A stretch of 64,000 nt of DNA from Melanopsichium pennsylvanicum (GCA_900208305.1 OAPG01000013.1:186001-250000), one strand, 5' to 3'. Positions 52,153 through 63,400 are shown, counted from the stretch's first letter. The notes: generated from the sequence alone by a model not told the origin. Numbers and translations are program-made.

Positions 52153-55100
52153 ATGAGTGATAGTCATACCCTCAATCCTTCGACCGAAGTTACCGCCCAG
52201 ACACCTTCGAGCTCGACCGGGACACCCAACAGCCGAGGAGTCAAACGCAAAGACTCGGACATGGAGCCTGCCATAAAAAACGAGTCCAGTCCATCTCACT
52301 TCGGCCAAGCTACTCACGAAAGCCCAGTCGACTATGCCAGCGATGCGGCCAACAGCAAAGATCCATCCGGCACAGGCAAATCTACGCCCGGCTCTGCCGA
52401 AAAGCCATCGGGCAAGCGTATCAAGACGGCTCGTGCGTGCGACTCTTGCCGTCGAAAGAAGATCCGCTGCGATGTTATTGATGACGGCGGCCCGCCCCTG
52501 GGCTCGCTCAACAACGGCAACGGCGGTCTTGTTTGTGCTCACTGCAGGCAGTACGGGTTCGAATGCACTTTCTTCCTTCCAATCACTGAGACTCGCTTCA
52601 AGAAAAAGTACCAGCGTGAGGCGGAAGAAGCAGCAGCTGCTGCGGCCACTGTGGCAGCTGCCTCTGGCGCAAATGGTTTGGCTCGAGGTCAAATGACCAT
52701 GCACTCCGGCGGCCATGTTCTTGGTCACTCTGCCTATCCCGGTGTGATGGCAGCCCAACCCTTCATGGGCGCGCTCCACAACCCAGCCGGCTTCCACGCC
52801 ATGCAAACCGGTATCGCTCAGCAAAGCTGGGGTGCCCGCGTCATGCCACAGCACACACAAAGCTCGCACTTTCCCCAAGACGTAGCTCAGCAGCAGCAAG
52901 TCAGTGGTCTCCCACATCAGCAACAGCAACAGCTTCAGCATTCCAATTCTGCAACCAGCGTCTCTCTGACACCCCAACAGCAGCAGCAACGAAGAAGTCC
53001 GGCACACACACCACCTCCCGATACCCGTGTTCTTGGCCCCACCTCCATTGCCTACATTATCCACTCAACCGCCTTCGTACCGGGCGCGGCTATCGAAGCG
53101 CACGACATCAAGCACAATCAGACGTTCGAGGTCGGTGCAAGTGGTGATGGGATCATCCGCTTCCATCGCGCGAAGAAGGGTGCTGAATTCGGAAACAACG
53201 CTTCGCCAGCTGAACAAGATGAAGAAGAAGTCACTCGTATTCCCGAATCGATCAAGGGCCGCCTGGCTGGCGATGTCGCCGAGAAGTTGGTCAATACCTA
53301 CTTCGAAAAGGTTGCCACGCTTTTCCCTGTGGTGACAAAGTCAGAGTTCTTACACTTGAACCCCACACCACCGCTGTTGCTGTATGCCATTTGCGGTGTA
53401 AGTGCGCTCAGTAGAGGGGTTCCAAAGGAGGTACTGGGAGCCGTAAAGATGACGATCAATGCGCTATTCAGGGAGAACGACTTCTTGTCTTCGTCCAACT
53501 CGGTGACGGTGCGAGCTTTGCTGGTGATGTCCCTGCATGCCGATCTGCACGGGCCTGCTGCACTTCAGAGCGGTACGCGATGCTGGAACCGAACAGGGGC
53601 TGCTATCCGCATGGCGCAGGATCTGGGTCTACACCGTGATGCGAGCGGCAAAGATGAAGAATCCCGCGACGCTTTCTTCCTCGAGCAGAAGCGCAGGATT
53701 TGGGGTTGCTGCGTCACCGCAGACCGGCTGCAAAGTATCTCCCTGGGCCATCCTATGATGATTGATCTCACTGACTGCGACGTGCGTCTCCCTTCTCCTT
53801 ACGAGATCCTCCGGTCATCCAACGACCTCCCTTCCGACCCTTCTACAAACCGACCTTTCGCATACAACACCGAGATGCTCAAACTCACCATTCTCTTCGG
53901 CCGCGTGATGAAGACCATCTACAGCCCAACCGGACTCATGAACGCAACTGACGAAGAGATCTTGAGTCTCCTCCGCGATATTGATGCATGGAAAGCAGCT
54001 CTGCCTGAAGAGCTGGCGTTCCAAGGCGCGGATTCCAGTGCACCTGCCGGAATCCTGCATGTTGGGTTTGCGTGTCTCATGATGCTCTTTTTTAGAGTGT
54101 TTATGAGGATCTCGTATATCTGCCCTACACACCTCAAATTCAGTCTCACGATCGAAAGAATGAGTTCGCTGATCCAGTACTCTACAGAGGCCATCTACTG
54201 GGTCGAAAAGAACGACTTCTATCTGGATACCATGCAAATTGTCAGCTACTGTCTGGTCTCGTGCGCCACGGTGCAGTATCACGCTTTCGTTCGTCGTGGA
54301 GATCAGAACGCGCAAGCACAGCTTCGCAAACTTAACGACATAATGGGTAGGTATCGAAGGGAAAATCACGAGCCAGATGATACTGGCATGCGAGGCAATG
54401 CTGCCAGTGTCATTTCGCTGCTTTGCGATAGTGCCGTCGGCGTCTATGCCAACACGCCTTCTCAAGGAACGCTGAATCCCACAGCCGGCGTGACGAACCG
54501 CAAATCTCGCGAGAATGTGCGTGGAATCGTATTCAAGCCAGATGCTTCTAGACCCGGTGGTGGAGTATACGTTGCCGCGGAGCAAAGGCTGGTCCTTCGC
54601 GATCTGCCCAAGGGGACCATTATCATGCAAGAAACGCAGGACGGAAGTCGCATCCCCGCCCTCGTACGCACGAGTAACGATCAGAATGGGGGCTGGCAGA
54701 CATATGACCAGTACCGTGCAGCGCTTGGGTTATCCACCAACAAAGATACTCACGATAGCTTCGCAGCTGCACTGGCAAATGGGGGTTTTGCGATGCTCAA
54801 TAGCGTGAGCACTTCTACGCTACCTTCCCAGGCTCGATTTGATGCTATAACACCTATGAGCCAATCTGCTGGGTCCTCTACGTTGACTAGTAGCGCTGCA
54901 GCATTCTCGCCGTGTGCTCCTGCGTCCTCTAGAATTTCGATATCGGATGCCAGCCCTGACGCCTTTCTAAACTTGACGCATCTGGGCGGGGATGTATATC
55001 AGGACTCGGAAGGTCGACCAGTCACGCGCTCAGGTACTCGATTGCTTACTATGGTTCCTGTTCAGCCTGACGCGATCGGTGCGAGCAATGCTTTCCTCGA

Positions 55101-55560
55101 TTCGAACCTCTTTGCAAGTCTTACTGACTCCTTCAACACCGCAACCAACAACGATGGCAGTGCTGGCTCAACTAGCAACAGTGATTCCGTGTCTAGTTTG
55201 TCCAATTTTGGATTCAGCAATGGAGGAGGAACGCAACTCCAGGTAGCAAAGACCACCATTTCGCCCGCTAGTCCGAGCTTCAACTTCAACCCCCATCTCA
55301 ACAACGCTTACTGGGCTTCGGCTGAGTTCACGTTCGATCCCTCTTCCAGCAGTGGTGCGGCGGGCGATGCGAAAATTTCTGGTTCCGGGTCGAACAATAG
55401 CATTAACATCAACACTTACAACAATAGCAGCAGCTCGAATGGCTCGTTTGCTAGCAAAGTGGATGCGAGTATGTTGGATGGCATTCCTGGGGCTGCTTTG
55501 GATTTTGCTAATTTGGATGCGTATTTCAGTCGGGTCAACCAGGGGTCGTTCGGCGTTTGA
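52153..55560 (+). CDS. Zn2Cys6 fungal transcription factor with a long zinc-cluster loop
   Basis: The protein has 1135 residues. The binuclear zinc cluster has cysteines at 96, 99, 106, 128, 131 and 138, that is C-X2-C-X6-C-X21-C-X2-C-X6-C, preceded by KRIKTARA and followed by FFLPITETRFKKKYQ. The central gap of 21 residues is unusually long. Gln- and His-rich sequence with several poly-Gln runs fills about 200-290. The fungal-specific transcription-factor domain spans about 395-690 (YFEKVATLFPVV, LLLYAICGVSALSRGVP, RTGAAIRMAQDLGLHRD, EQKRRIWGCCVTADRL). The C-terminus is Ser/Asn-rich and ends in a leucine/phenylalanine-bearing segment that could activate transcription. It acts in the nucleus; the target pathway cannot be read from sequence. 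The leader is long and C/T-rich. Confidence 0.92.
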   Translation: MSDSHTLNPSTEVTAQTPSSSTGTPNSRGVKRKDSDMEPAIKNESSPSHFGQATHESPVDYASDAANSKDPSGTGKSTPGSAEKPSGKRIKTARACDSCRRKKIRCDVIDDGGPPLGSLNNGNGGLVCAHCRQYGFECTFFLPITETRFKKKYQREAEEAAAAAATVAAASGANGLARGQMTMHSGGHVLGHSAYPGVMAAQPFMGALHNPAGFHAMQTGIAQQSWGARVMPQHTQSSHFPQDVAQQQQVSGLPHQQQQQLQHSNSATSVSLTPQQQQQRRSPAHTPPPDTRVLGPTSIAYIIHSTAFVPGAAIEAHDIKHNQTFEVGASGDGIIRFHRAKKGAEFGNNASPAEQDEEEVTRIPESIKGRLAGDVAEKLVNTYFEKVATLFPVVTKSEFLHLNPTPPLLLYAICGVSALSRGVPKEVLGAVKMTINALFRENDFLSSSNSVTVRALLVMSLHADLHGPAALQSGTRCWNRTGAAIRMAQDLGLHRDASGKDEESRDAFFLEQKRRIWGCCVTADRLQSISLGHPMMIDLTDCDVRLPSPYEILRSSNDLPSDPSTNRPFAYNTEMLKLTILFGRVMKTIYSPTGLMNATDEEILSLLRDIDAWKAALPEELAFQGADSSAPAGILHVGFACLMMLFFRVFMRISYICPTHLKFSLTIERMSSLIQYSTEAIYWVEKNDFYLDTMQIVSYCLVSCATVQYHAFVRRGDQNAQAQLRKLNDIMGRYRRENHEPDDTGMRGNAASVISLLCDSAVGVYANTPSQGTLNPTAGVTNRKSRENVRGIVFKPDASRPGGGVYVAAEQRLVLRDLPKGTIIMQETQDGSRIPALVRTSNDQNGGWQTYDQYRAALGLSTNKDTHDSFAAALANGGFAMLNSVSTSTLPSQARFDAITPMSQSAGSSTLTSSAAAFSPCAPASSRISISDASPDAFLNLTHLGGDVYQDSEGRPVTRSGTRLLTMVPVQPDAIGASNAFLDSNLFASLTDSFNTATNNDGSAGSTSNSDSVSSLSNFGFSNGGGTQLQVAKTTISPASPSFNFNPHLNNAYWASAEFTFDPSSSSGAAGDAKISGSGSNNSININTYNNSSSSNGSFASKVDASMLDGIPGAALDFANLDAYFSRVNQGSFGV

Positions 55561-55779
55561 CATAAAAATCCGTCTGGTCCGTCGTGATTGAGTTGGTCCA
55601 ATACTAATTCATGTATTTGTCATGTGATGGATTTTATAGACCACTTACAGGAAGGATTGTTCGGAAATTGGTATTATTGCTCTAACTTGGTTTGCTAAAG
55701 CTCAAGGTCAGTGCTAAGGTTCGATTGCGAAGATGAGATGATGAACAGAGATGTGAGGCTGAGAAGAAATTTGAGGGAC

Positions 55780-56754
55780 TTAGAGTACATTTTTGATGTC
55801 ACGAACGACACGTTTTGTGCCCTTGACGATCTGTTCTACTCTGTGAAAGTGACCGGATTGACCTCTTGTGTAGGAAGTCTTTGTATGACATTGACATTGA
55901 CACTGATTGTGCACCATTTCATCTTGTTTCTTATTGATGTTATGATTTGAATGTGTAGGGTAGCATTTGGAATTGCATTGGATGGAATTGGTCTCATGTA
56001 TTGTTTCAAGCAGATCAGGTGCTGAGCAACAGTGAATTAGAGGAAGATTTCGACTAGCTAGGTCAAGTTGATCGCACGAATGATCAGGAATACGCTGCAT
56101 AGCACTGATGCTTGGATTAGTACTGAATGGTTCTCCTGTTGCCGTCAATTGAATCGTAGGTAAAGGTAAGGTCGAGGCTCTTGCAACCGTATTTGTCATT
56201 CCTACATCTTTCTCCACTTTTGCTACCGATGTGGTAGTGATATGAACGTGGTCATTTTGATTCGATGAAGACGGAGCAAGTGTGAAGCCGAGTGTGAACA
56301 TAGCAGAATCAACGACTGCGTGAGTAGCAGCATTAGCTGTAGCTGAGGCGGTTTCTATTGCTGTATCTCGTACACATGCTGCGCGGGTGAGAAGCGCGTT
56401 CGAGATGCTGCCGAGGAGCGTTGTTGGTTCGTCCTTGGCAACCACTGCACTGGGAGATTTTGCAACCGAGTTTTCGACCTCTGTGGACGAAGGAGAGGCA
56501 AGAGCAGATGCAGCGGTAGAACCAAGACCCATCACTGCACTACCGAGCAGACTCAATGCAGATGCTCCGATGAATGTGACCGAGAGCGAAGCATCTTGCT
56601 TGGGTGGAGGGGTTGGGGGCAGAGACTGGTCTTTAGGGCTAGCTTCGGCCATTCTGCAAGTTTTGGGCTGGTCCAAGCCGAGATTTGGGCTGAGTAAAAG
56701 GGTTTTGCGGGAAGATGAGGGGGTGAGGCTGGATGAATGGGTGGATGTAGTCAT
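55780..56754 (-). CDS. Unknown Ser/Thr/Ala-rich protein
   Basis: A 324-codon frame runs from the ATG at 56754; an in-frame stop lies further upstream. The N-terminal 60 residues are Ser/Thr/Pro-rich. A weakly hydrophobic, Ala/Ser/Gly-rich segment (SVTFIGASALSLLGSAVMGL) lies at about 58-77 and might be a membrane or membrane-associated helix. The middle is Ala/Thr-rich. The C-terminal third has several Cys and His residues, including CQCQCH, which stems from a short TGACAT tandem repeat. The last 30 residues are basic. I do not recognise it. It is convergent with the Zn2Cys6 gene (219 bp between). The existence of the gene is likely but not certain. Confidence 0.5.
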   Translation of the reverse strand: MTTSTHSSSLTPSSSRKTLLLSPNLGLDQPKTCRMAEASPKDQSLPPTPPPKQDASLSVTFIGASALSLLGSAVMGLGSTAASALASPSSTEVENSVAKSPSAVVAKDEPTTLLGSISNALLTRAACVRDTAIETASATANAATHAVVDSAMFTLGFTLAPSSSNQNDHVHITTTSVAKVEKDVGMTNTVARASTLPLPTIQLTATGEPFSTNPSISAMQRIPDHSCDQLDLASRNLPLIHCCSAPDLLETIHETNSIQCNSKCYPTHSNHNINKKQDEMVHNQCQCQCHTKTSYTRGQSGHFHRVEQIVKGTKRVVRDIKNVL

Positions 56755-57706
56755 GATGGTGGAAATCGAGTTGCGTTTGGTCGAAAATGCCACTGGTGAC
56801 TGGGGTAGATCTTTCGGCACAGGTACTGCTCAATAATGATAACATTTAAAGGAGGTACGAATTAGCAAAAGAGTAACGAGACAAATGAGAGGGACAATAG
56901 GGAGAAGAAATTCTCACCGGGAGGGCCCCATAAGAGCAAAGAAGTGCTCCCAACGAAATCAGAGAGCATGCTCATCTAGCCTACCTGCCAGCTACCGAAC
57001 TGGAACGAAAATGAATCCGTTGCATCTAATTACGCCAGAGGGATTTATGACCACGCTGATGATCATGCTCAGTGATGTGGAAGAAGGCAGGAAAGACCAA
57101 GTGCACCGGGGGCAGATAAATTGCTGGTGGGTGTATGTATGTTTCACAAGTTGATTGTTGAAAGAGGGTACAGTAAATTTTAGTAGGTGTTGGTGTTGGT
57201 GTGTTGGTTGTGGGACAAACCCCTAAATTAAATTAGGCTGCATGGTGACGCGATTTAATCAAAAAAGAGAAAAAAAAATGATTAAAAGGGACGATTTCCA
57301 AGCTATGACGCTTTAACACCTTAAATATCAAAAAAAACACTCAGCGCGGCGATGACAGATACTTAAGGGTTCGAGCAACAAAGCGAAGCGAAGCCTCTCC
57401 GCATGTGCTTCTGTTTGCGGCGAATATACGAGTGTGGAGGAAAAGTTGGGCTGTGGTATGCTTGGTTGGATCCAAGCGCTTGCGACTGAGCTCCTGCTTT
57501 TCATGTTCACTTGCCTACACTGAGCCTCAGCCATCGGTCATTTCGGTTTACCTTCTCTCCCAACATATACCAAAGGCGATTCACTCTCCAATCTCACATC
57601 ACCATGACACCATCAAAGTGATTTTTAGTATATCAGTCCCATCACAACGCTCGTTTCTTGAAGCGGTCCACAGACATCGACCCCGGTCAAGGGCGAATCT
57701 TTCACC
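56755..57706. promoter_or_regulatory. Divergent promoter region
   Basis: About 950 bp separate two divergent start codons. A-rich runs occur at about 57260-57280 and 57330-57340, and C/T-rich leader sequence precedes the DUF300 gene. A TACAGTA word lies at 57169. I see no gene in it. Confidence 0.4.
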
Positions 57707-60265
57707 ATGCCTCTTCTGAGAGCGGCCGAGCTGGCTGTCACACTCATGCTCACCCATTCCTCTTCGGAACAAGATGGTCCAGAAGGAGCAGGTAGTGGTC
57801 GTTCCCTTCCTGTTCCCCTCTTGATAGTGTCCACCGTCAGCGCCATCTTTGCCTCGATCTTTTCGTTCTACCTCATCTTTCTCCAACTCAAGAATTACCG
57901 CAAACCCACACTCCAACGTTACGTGGTCCGTCTTTTGCTCATGGTACCCATCTACTCGGTCGCCTCCGTCATCTCTCTCTACTCGCTTCAATTGGCCGAC
58001 ATCATAGACCTCTTTCGCGACCTCTACGAAGCGTTTGTCATATACTGCTTCTTTAACCTCCTCATCGAATACCTTGGCGGCGAACGCAGCCTTATTGTGC
58101 TTCTACACGGAAGACGTCCCAAGGACCACATCTTCCCTGGAAACTTATTCTTGAATGCCATGGATGCTAGCGACCCATACACCTTTCTAGCGCTCAAACG
58201 TGGCGTGTTGCAGTACGTCCAAGTTAAACCGGTCCTCGCCGTCGCTACGTTGATCTTGAAGGCGTGCGGGAAATACGAAGAAGGCAAAATCTCTCCCACC
58301 AACGGATACACTTGGGTATCTTTCACGTACAACGTCAGCGTGTTCCTCTCGCTCTACTGTCTTGGCATGTTTTGGAAGTGTCTCAATGACGATCTCAAAC
58401 CCTTTCGAGTAACGTCCAAGTTCCTCTGCATCAAAGGCATCATCTTCTTCTCCTTCTGGCAAGGCCTCGGTATCTCGATCCTCGTTGCCGCCGGGATAGT
58501 CAAGAAGGTGGGACCCGTGTACGACCCAGAGTACATTTCCATGGCAATCCAGGATTTCATGATCTGCCTCGAGATGCCCATCTTTGCGCTCGCCCATGCG
58601 TACGCGTTCAGCCACACGGACTACATCGACACGTTTGCGCATTATGCAGCAAGATTGCCGGTCTACTACGCATTGAGGGACTGTATCGGGATGTACGACG
58701 TGCTCAGTGATAGTCTCACAACGGTCAGGGGTACAGGATATGTCTATCAGACATTCGAGCCAAGCGAAGGAGTCATCCACCAGCCTCTGGCACGAGAGCG
58801 TCGGTCAAAAGCAGGCTTGCGCTACACTCAGGGAGGAAAAGGCAAATATTGGCTACCTCAACGAGGCACCGGCGACATTCGAGATACTATCCGTGGAGCG
58901 CGTCATCAAGGTCCACTCAAAAAACTCAGAAGGTACATCAACGACAAACGCATGCAGCTCGAAGGGCATGCCCCGCTTACCCCGGCCGAAGCTCAAGAAG
59001 TCATTCACGAAGGTCCAGATTTCGCCTCACAGGAAGCAAGTAGCTCAGAACGTAGCCCATTGTTGAGTCATCCAAGAGACGCAGCTAGGAGTGCTGTGCG
59101 GCATGCTGGAGAAGGCTTGGATTTCTTTGCAGAGAGACGGCTGGACAGTGACGAAGAGGCCGAGGATTTGAGATTCGACAGTCCGGATGAAGAGGAAGAG
59201 GATGCGTATGAGAGGTCCAGAGGTTTACATTTTGGCGATTATGCCTATCCAAATATCGATATTCATAGGGAGACGCAGAGGAATGAGAGGTGGGAGAGGG
59301 ATGATGCGATCGTTCACCGGGGCAAGAGGAAGAGGAGAGGGACGATCTCTAAGAAGGTCGATCAAGAGGGAGGCAAAAGTGCGGAACAAGGGAACGAGGG
59401 GGTGTGTCCGGGTAGCGCTAAGGGAGAGGTGCAGTCAAATGGCGACGCCAAGGCAAAAGGCAAGGCCAAGAGTGATGTCGATCGAGCAGATCTGCACAAG
59501 TCGCCCAACTCGAAAAAGGACGGCAGTGCTAGTAGTGGTCAAAGGGAGGAAGGGGATTCCAAACGCAAAGCCAAATCCCCTTGGCTTGCATGGGACAAGT
59601 CCGAGTCAACCCCTGACTCTACCACCGAAACAGAAGCTCGGTCTTCCGACCGCCCATCACCATTTTCGCGAAAGTCCGATGCAGACGTCGACGCCAATGG
59701 CACCGATCCCAAGTCCAATCAAGCGCAAGACGAGCCAGATCCGTATGGAGCAGTGGATCTAGTAATTGAAGACTACAAAGCCGAAGAACGCGAAAGGTTG
59801 TTGGAGCGACGTCGTGGTGATCCCGCTTTGCGTGCTGGAACAGGGACGCGCATTTTTCGGAAACAGTACAATCCTTCACCCACCGCCTCTGGATCTAGCA
59901 CTCCTGCTGCAGACCGCATTTCTGGTGATGGTGAGCGTAGTTCAGCAGAACGAGATGGGTCGAGTAACACGCCTCTCAATCCTCCCGCTTCTACAGCGTC
60001 GGCTGTGACAGTGCATTCCGACAACGCCAAGCGAGAAACTGGCAAAAAATGGAAGGACAAAGGGGTCAAAGTTGAGCTCCAAGATGCAACATCGCAAGGA
60101 AATGCGGATAACAGTGGGAATAGTAAAGGCGATGTTCTGATCAGTCGCAGAATCGACGTCGAAGACAATCAGGCGTTTCTACATGGTAGAATTCTCAGTC
60201 CTGAACCAAATCACTCAGTCTCAGACCACAACGATGATGATGATGGGTCAAATCCGTGGGCTTGA
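57707..60265 (+). CDS. DUF300/TMEM184 (organic solute transporter alpha-like) membrane protein
   Basis: The protein has 852 residues. The first 340 form the DUF300 domain with about seven membrane segments, among them 36-60, 72-95 and 105-122. Diagnostic blocks are YRKPTLQRYVVRLLLMVPIY, FRDLYEAFVIYCFFNLLIEYLGGE, VKP...A, FW.......L.PF.V..KFLCIKGIIFFSFWQG and DFMICLEMPIFALAHAYAFSH. The family includes TMEM184, Ostalpha and plant Lazarus1; fungal members are often vacuolar or plasma-membrane proteins of uncertain function. The remaining 500 residues are a hydrophilic, Ser/Asp/Glu/Lys-rich tail that is probably cytosolic and disordered, much longer than in animal members. No intron is needed. 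It is convergent with the following minus-strand gene (175 bp between, with a poly-A run at about 60319-60332). Confidence 0.9.
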   Translation: MPLLRAAELAVTLMLTHSSSEQDGPEGAGSGRSLPVPLLIVSTVSAIFASIFSFYLIFLQLKNYRKPTLQRYVVRLLLMVPIYSVASVISLYSLQLADIIDLFRDLYEAFVIYCFFNLLIEYLGGERSLIVLLHGRRPKDHIFPGNLFLNAMDASDPYTFLALKRGVLQYVQVKPVLAVATLILKACGKYEEGKISPTNGYTWVSFTYNVSVFLSLYCLGMFWKCLNDDLKPFRVTSKFLCIKGIIFFSFWQGLGISILVAAGIVKKVGPVYDPEYISMAIQDFMICLEMPIFALAHAYAFSHTDYIDTFAHYAARLPVYYALRDCIGMYDVLSDSLTTVRGTGYVYQTFEPSEGVIHQPLARERRSKAGLRYTQGGKGKYWLPQRGTGDIRDTIRGARHQGPLKKLRRYINDKRMQLEGHAPLTPAEAQEVIHEGPDFASQEASSSERSPLLSHPRDAARSAVRHAGEGLDFFAERRLDSDEEAEDLRFDSPDEEEEDAYERSRGLHFGDYAYPNIDIHRETQRNERWERDDAIVHRGKRKRRGTISKKVDQEGGKSAEQGNEGVCPGSAKGEVQSNGDAKAKGKAKSDVDRADLHKSPNSKKDGSASSGQREEGDSKRKAKSPWLAWDKSESTPDSTTETEARSSDRPSPFSRKSDADVDANGTDPKSNQAQDEPDPYGAVDLVIEDYKAEERERLLERRRGDPALRAGTGTRIFRKQYNPSPTASGSSTPAADRISGDGERSSAERDGSSNTPLNPPASTASAVTVHSDNAKRETGKKWKDKGVKVELQDATSQGNADNSGNSKGDVLISRRIDVEDNQAFLHGRILSPEPNHSVSDHNDDDDGSNPWA

Positions 60266-60440
60266 ATCTCTGACGCTGGTTCTCCTTGTTCATGATTGGC
60301 TTTTGCATCATGGCAGCGCAAAAAAAAAAAAAAGATCTCAAGTGACGACAGATGAGGTTTGAAATGCTTGTGCGTGTGTAATTACGTTTGCGTCTGGTTC
60401 TTTTGACTTTGTTTTGGTGTGAGGGTAAAAAGTGAAAAGG

Positions 60441-63400
60441 TCACTGTTGGAATTCGAATGGGTAGACATCTGGATCAACGTCGTTGTTCCTCTCGGGTGC
60501 TTGATTTGATTTGTGGTTATTAATATTATCACCACTACCACCAGTTGTGGGAGCTGCAACGATAGCCAAAGCTTTATACTGCACGCCCATACCTGTTTCA
60601 TCCACCAATCTGTTGGCAGCATCTTTGATCCTCTTTTCATCTTGTTCACTTTTACCTTTAATCAACCTTTCTGTTCTCATCTGCAAACCCATACCTACCA
60701 AAAAATCGGCTTGATCCAAAGGACCCAAATACCTAACATCGGTTGTAGCCAATGCGGATTTGATATGAAGGAAATCAACATTGACGGTAAGATCCACATT
60801 ACCGGGACTTTCAAAAACCGGAACAAGTTGATGATGTCGAAAAGCTCGGAAGGAATTACCAAATGCTTTATCGTCTCCGTAATCGATGATCAGACCAATA
60901 CCGCCTTGAGATACAATCGACAGACGCGCTTGTTCGGTTTTGGTAATGGTTTCCAATCTTTCCCTTTCAAGTTGGGCTTCAGCTTCGGCTTCCGCAGATC
61001 CAACTGCAGCAGTAGTCTGTGCGATTTTGGACAAAGACGAGGGCGGTGCAGCAGGCCGACCTGCGATAAGCTCACCTACACGTCGAGCAACCGCCCAAGA
61101 TTCAGGCGAGATTTCGACACGTTGACCCGGTTTCAGATGGGTGAAACGCGGGTTGTTTTGTGCCAACATTTGTGCCCACGGTGTAGGAGTGGGACTGAGG
61201 ACAAACCCGAGTTCCTCCTTTTCCCTCAATTTGACACTCTCTGCAGTGTCGCCTGGTTTGAGCACCGTGATAGCAGATTTGGGCTTGATACCCACAAGCA
61301 CTTCGCGGAATTTCCCATCCGCTCCTTTTTCGAAAATATGTGTGGGTAGAGCATCGAAGAATTCGTGTGCGGTGAGAATGGTGAATTCCTCAGCATGAAC
61401 AGGGACCATGTCAATGCTCGGGAACCACTCTACCACAACACCGTTTGGCGTGGTGGATTCTTCTTCGGCACTAATAACTGTCTTTCCGGCCACAGCAAGC
61501 GCATCTCTAATAGCGGAAAGCTGCAATTCCATCAAGCCCTCACTCGTTTCCACCAACTGAATGCGTTTCAGGGTCGCCATGAACGGTTTAAACGTCGCAA
61601 ATGTGCGTAGCATATCGGCCAATAGCGTACCTTTACCCGGACCTAGCTCTACAATGCGAGTAGCCCCGGGTGCTCCGACTGACTGCCATCGTGCGAGATA
61701 GAAAATCGCGACGAGCTCGCCGAAAACTTGCGAAATCTCGGGCGAAGTGATAAAGTCTCCCCTAGAACCAAGCACCTCGCGCGAGGTGGAGGGAGAGTTG
61801 GCGGAAGAGTAGTAGCCTTGCATGGGATCGAGAAGGCAGGTCCTCATGTACGTTGAAACGGCCATTGGACCAGAGGCTCGGATCGAGTCTAGAAGGATAT
61901 CGTTGAGCGACTTTGTCGATTTCTTTTCCTCCGAGGCTGGATCATGGAGAGAAATCGGGTCCGATGTGGATTTGCAGTCATGACTACGAGGACGGCTGGT
62001 GGACAAGGCGCGCATTTGGGTGTGAATGCCTCGAACAAGGGCGAATTGAGTCGTTGTCGGGCCCATCAAGCCCTGTGGTGCGGTGCTTGGTCTAGTGTTA
62101 CCGGCGTTGACGTTCACTTTGGTGGTAGACTTGACCTGCTTCGGCGCGACAGGCGGGATAGCAAACGAACGTAAACCAGTGACGATCGAGTCCTCGCCCT
62201 CCAACTCTGCAGCAACGATCTGCTCCACAGCTTCGGTCGCATACGCCACACAATCGTTCAGGCTCACCCCCGTATAACTCGCACCGACCAATGTCAACTT
62301 GTTTGCCAGTATCGCGTCCTTCATCAACGCCTCGTGCAGCTTTGCCATCCTCACAGGGTGACCGACTGTGTACCATGGGATGCACTCTTTCTGCAGCGTT
62401 GCTTTGACTGCTACCTTCGAGCTGTCTTGAAGAAGCGAAGAGTCGATACCGAGGTGTGTGGAAACAGCCATGATTGCTCGATCCTTCATGTCTTGCTCAG
62501 AAGGAAGCGTAGAGAGAGAGGACCAGTGCGAGCCGCCCATCATCACTGTGAGCTTGACAGGACGCTGTGACGCGTTGGAGGAGTCTTGGTCTGGAATGGC
62601 GTCGCTGTCAAACACAACGCCGAGGATGCCGTCTTGATTCCCAGGTGTTGTACGCGGAATGAGGTAGCCGAACCCTTGGACAGGAACGATATGCTTGTAG
62701 CCCGAAACGACGTTGGGTGGAATGGCGATGTTGACTACGCCAACATTGGCGCTCGGATTGTGTTTGAGGTGCAGCAACTCGATGTCTTCGGGCAAGATGT
62801 CTGCGAGCTGAGAAGATGGGATGCTAGAGATGATTCTGTCGGCCTCGATGGTCTCGCCCTTCCCCGTACGCAAGAGCACCTTCCCTGAGTTGTCCGCAAT
62901 GATAGAAGTAACGCCATCACCTTTCTGGACGGCCACATTCTGCGATTCAGCCAATCTTGCTTCGAGAGCCTGGACAATCTCTTGCACCCCATTTGGGAAG
63001 CTGTACACACTGATTTCCTTGAAGCTATCTAACATATCCTTGCCAAGCTCCTTCTCGATTGCCTTTAACCTGTCCTGTTTCGCCGCCTTGACTGCCGCCT
63101 CGGCGTCCGGCAACGGTCGGTGCCTCTTGTTCCTTTTGGCAGGAAGCATGCTGCGAAGAATTCCACCATGCACCCGCTCGGCTTCCCATAGATATGGCAG
63201 CACGGCACGAACACTGAGCTTGCGCGTATCTCCAGCGTAGATTCCATGAATGACCGCCGAGACAAGATTCTCGGCTAGTCCCTTGCCGAATCGCCGACTG
63301 ACGAACGAGTCGACACTCTCATCCTCGATAAGCTCTCTTTGTTGCAATCGTGCTTTCTCTGAAGACGACTCGGATTTGGGTCTTTGAAATCTTGATGGAA

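Noticed and set aside
51985..53064. 359-codon minus-strand frame overlapping the Zn2Cys6 gene
   Set aside because: It is antisense to the zinc cluster and Gln-rich region, whose plus-strand protein has clear family domains; the antisense product resembles nothing known.
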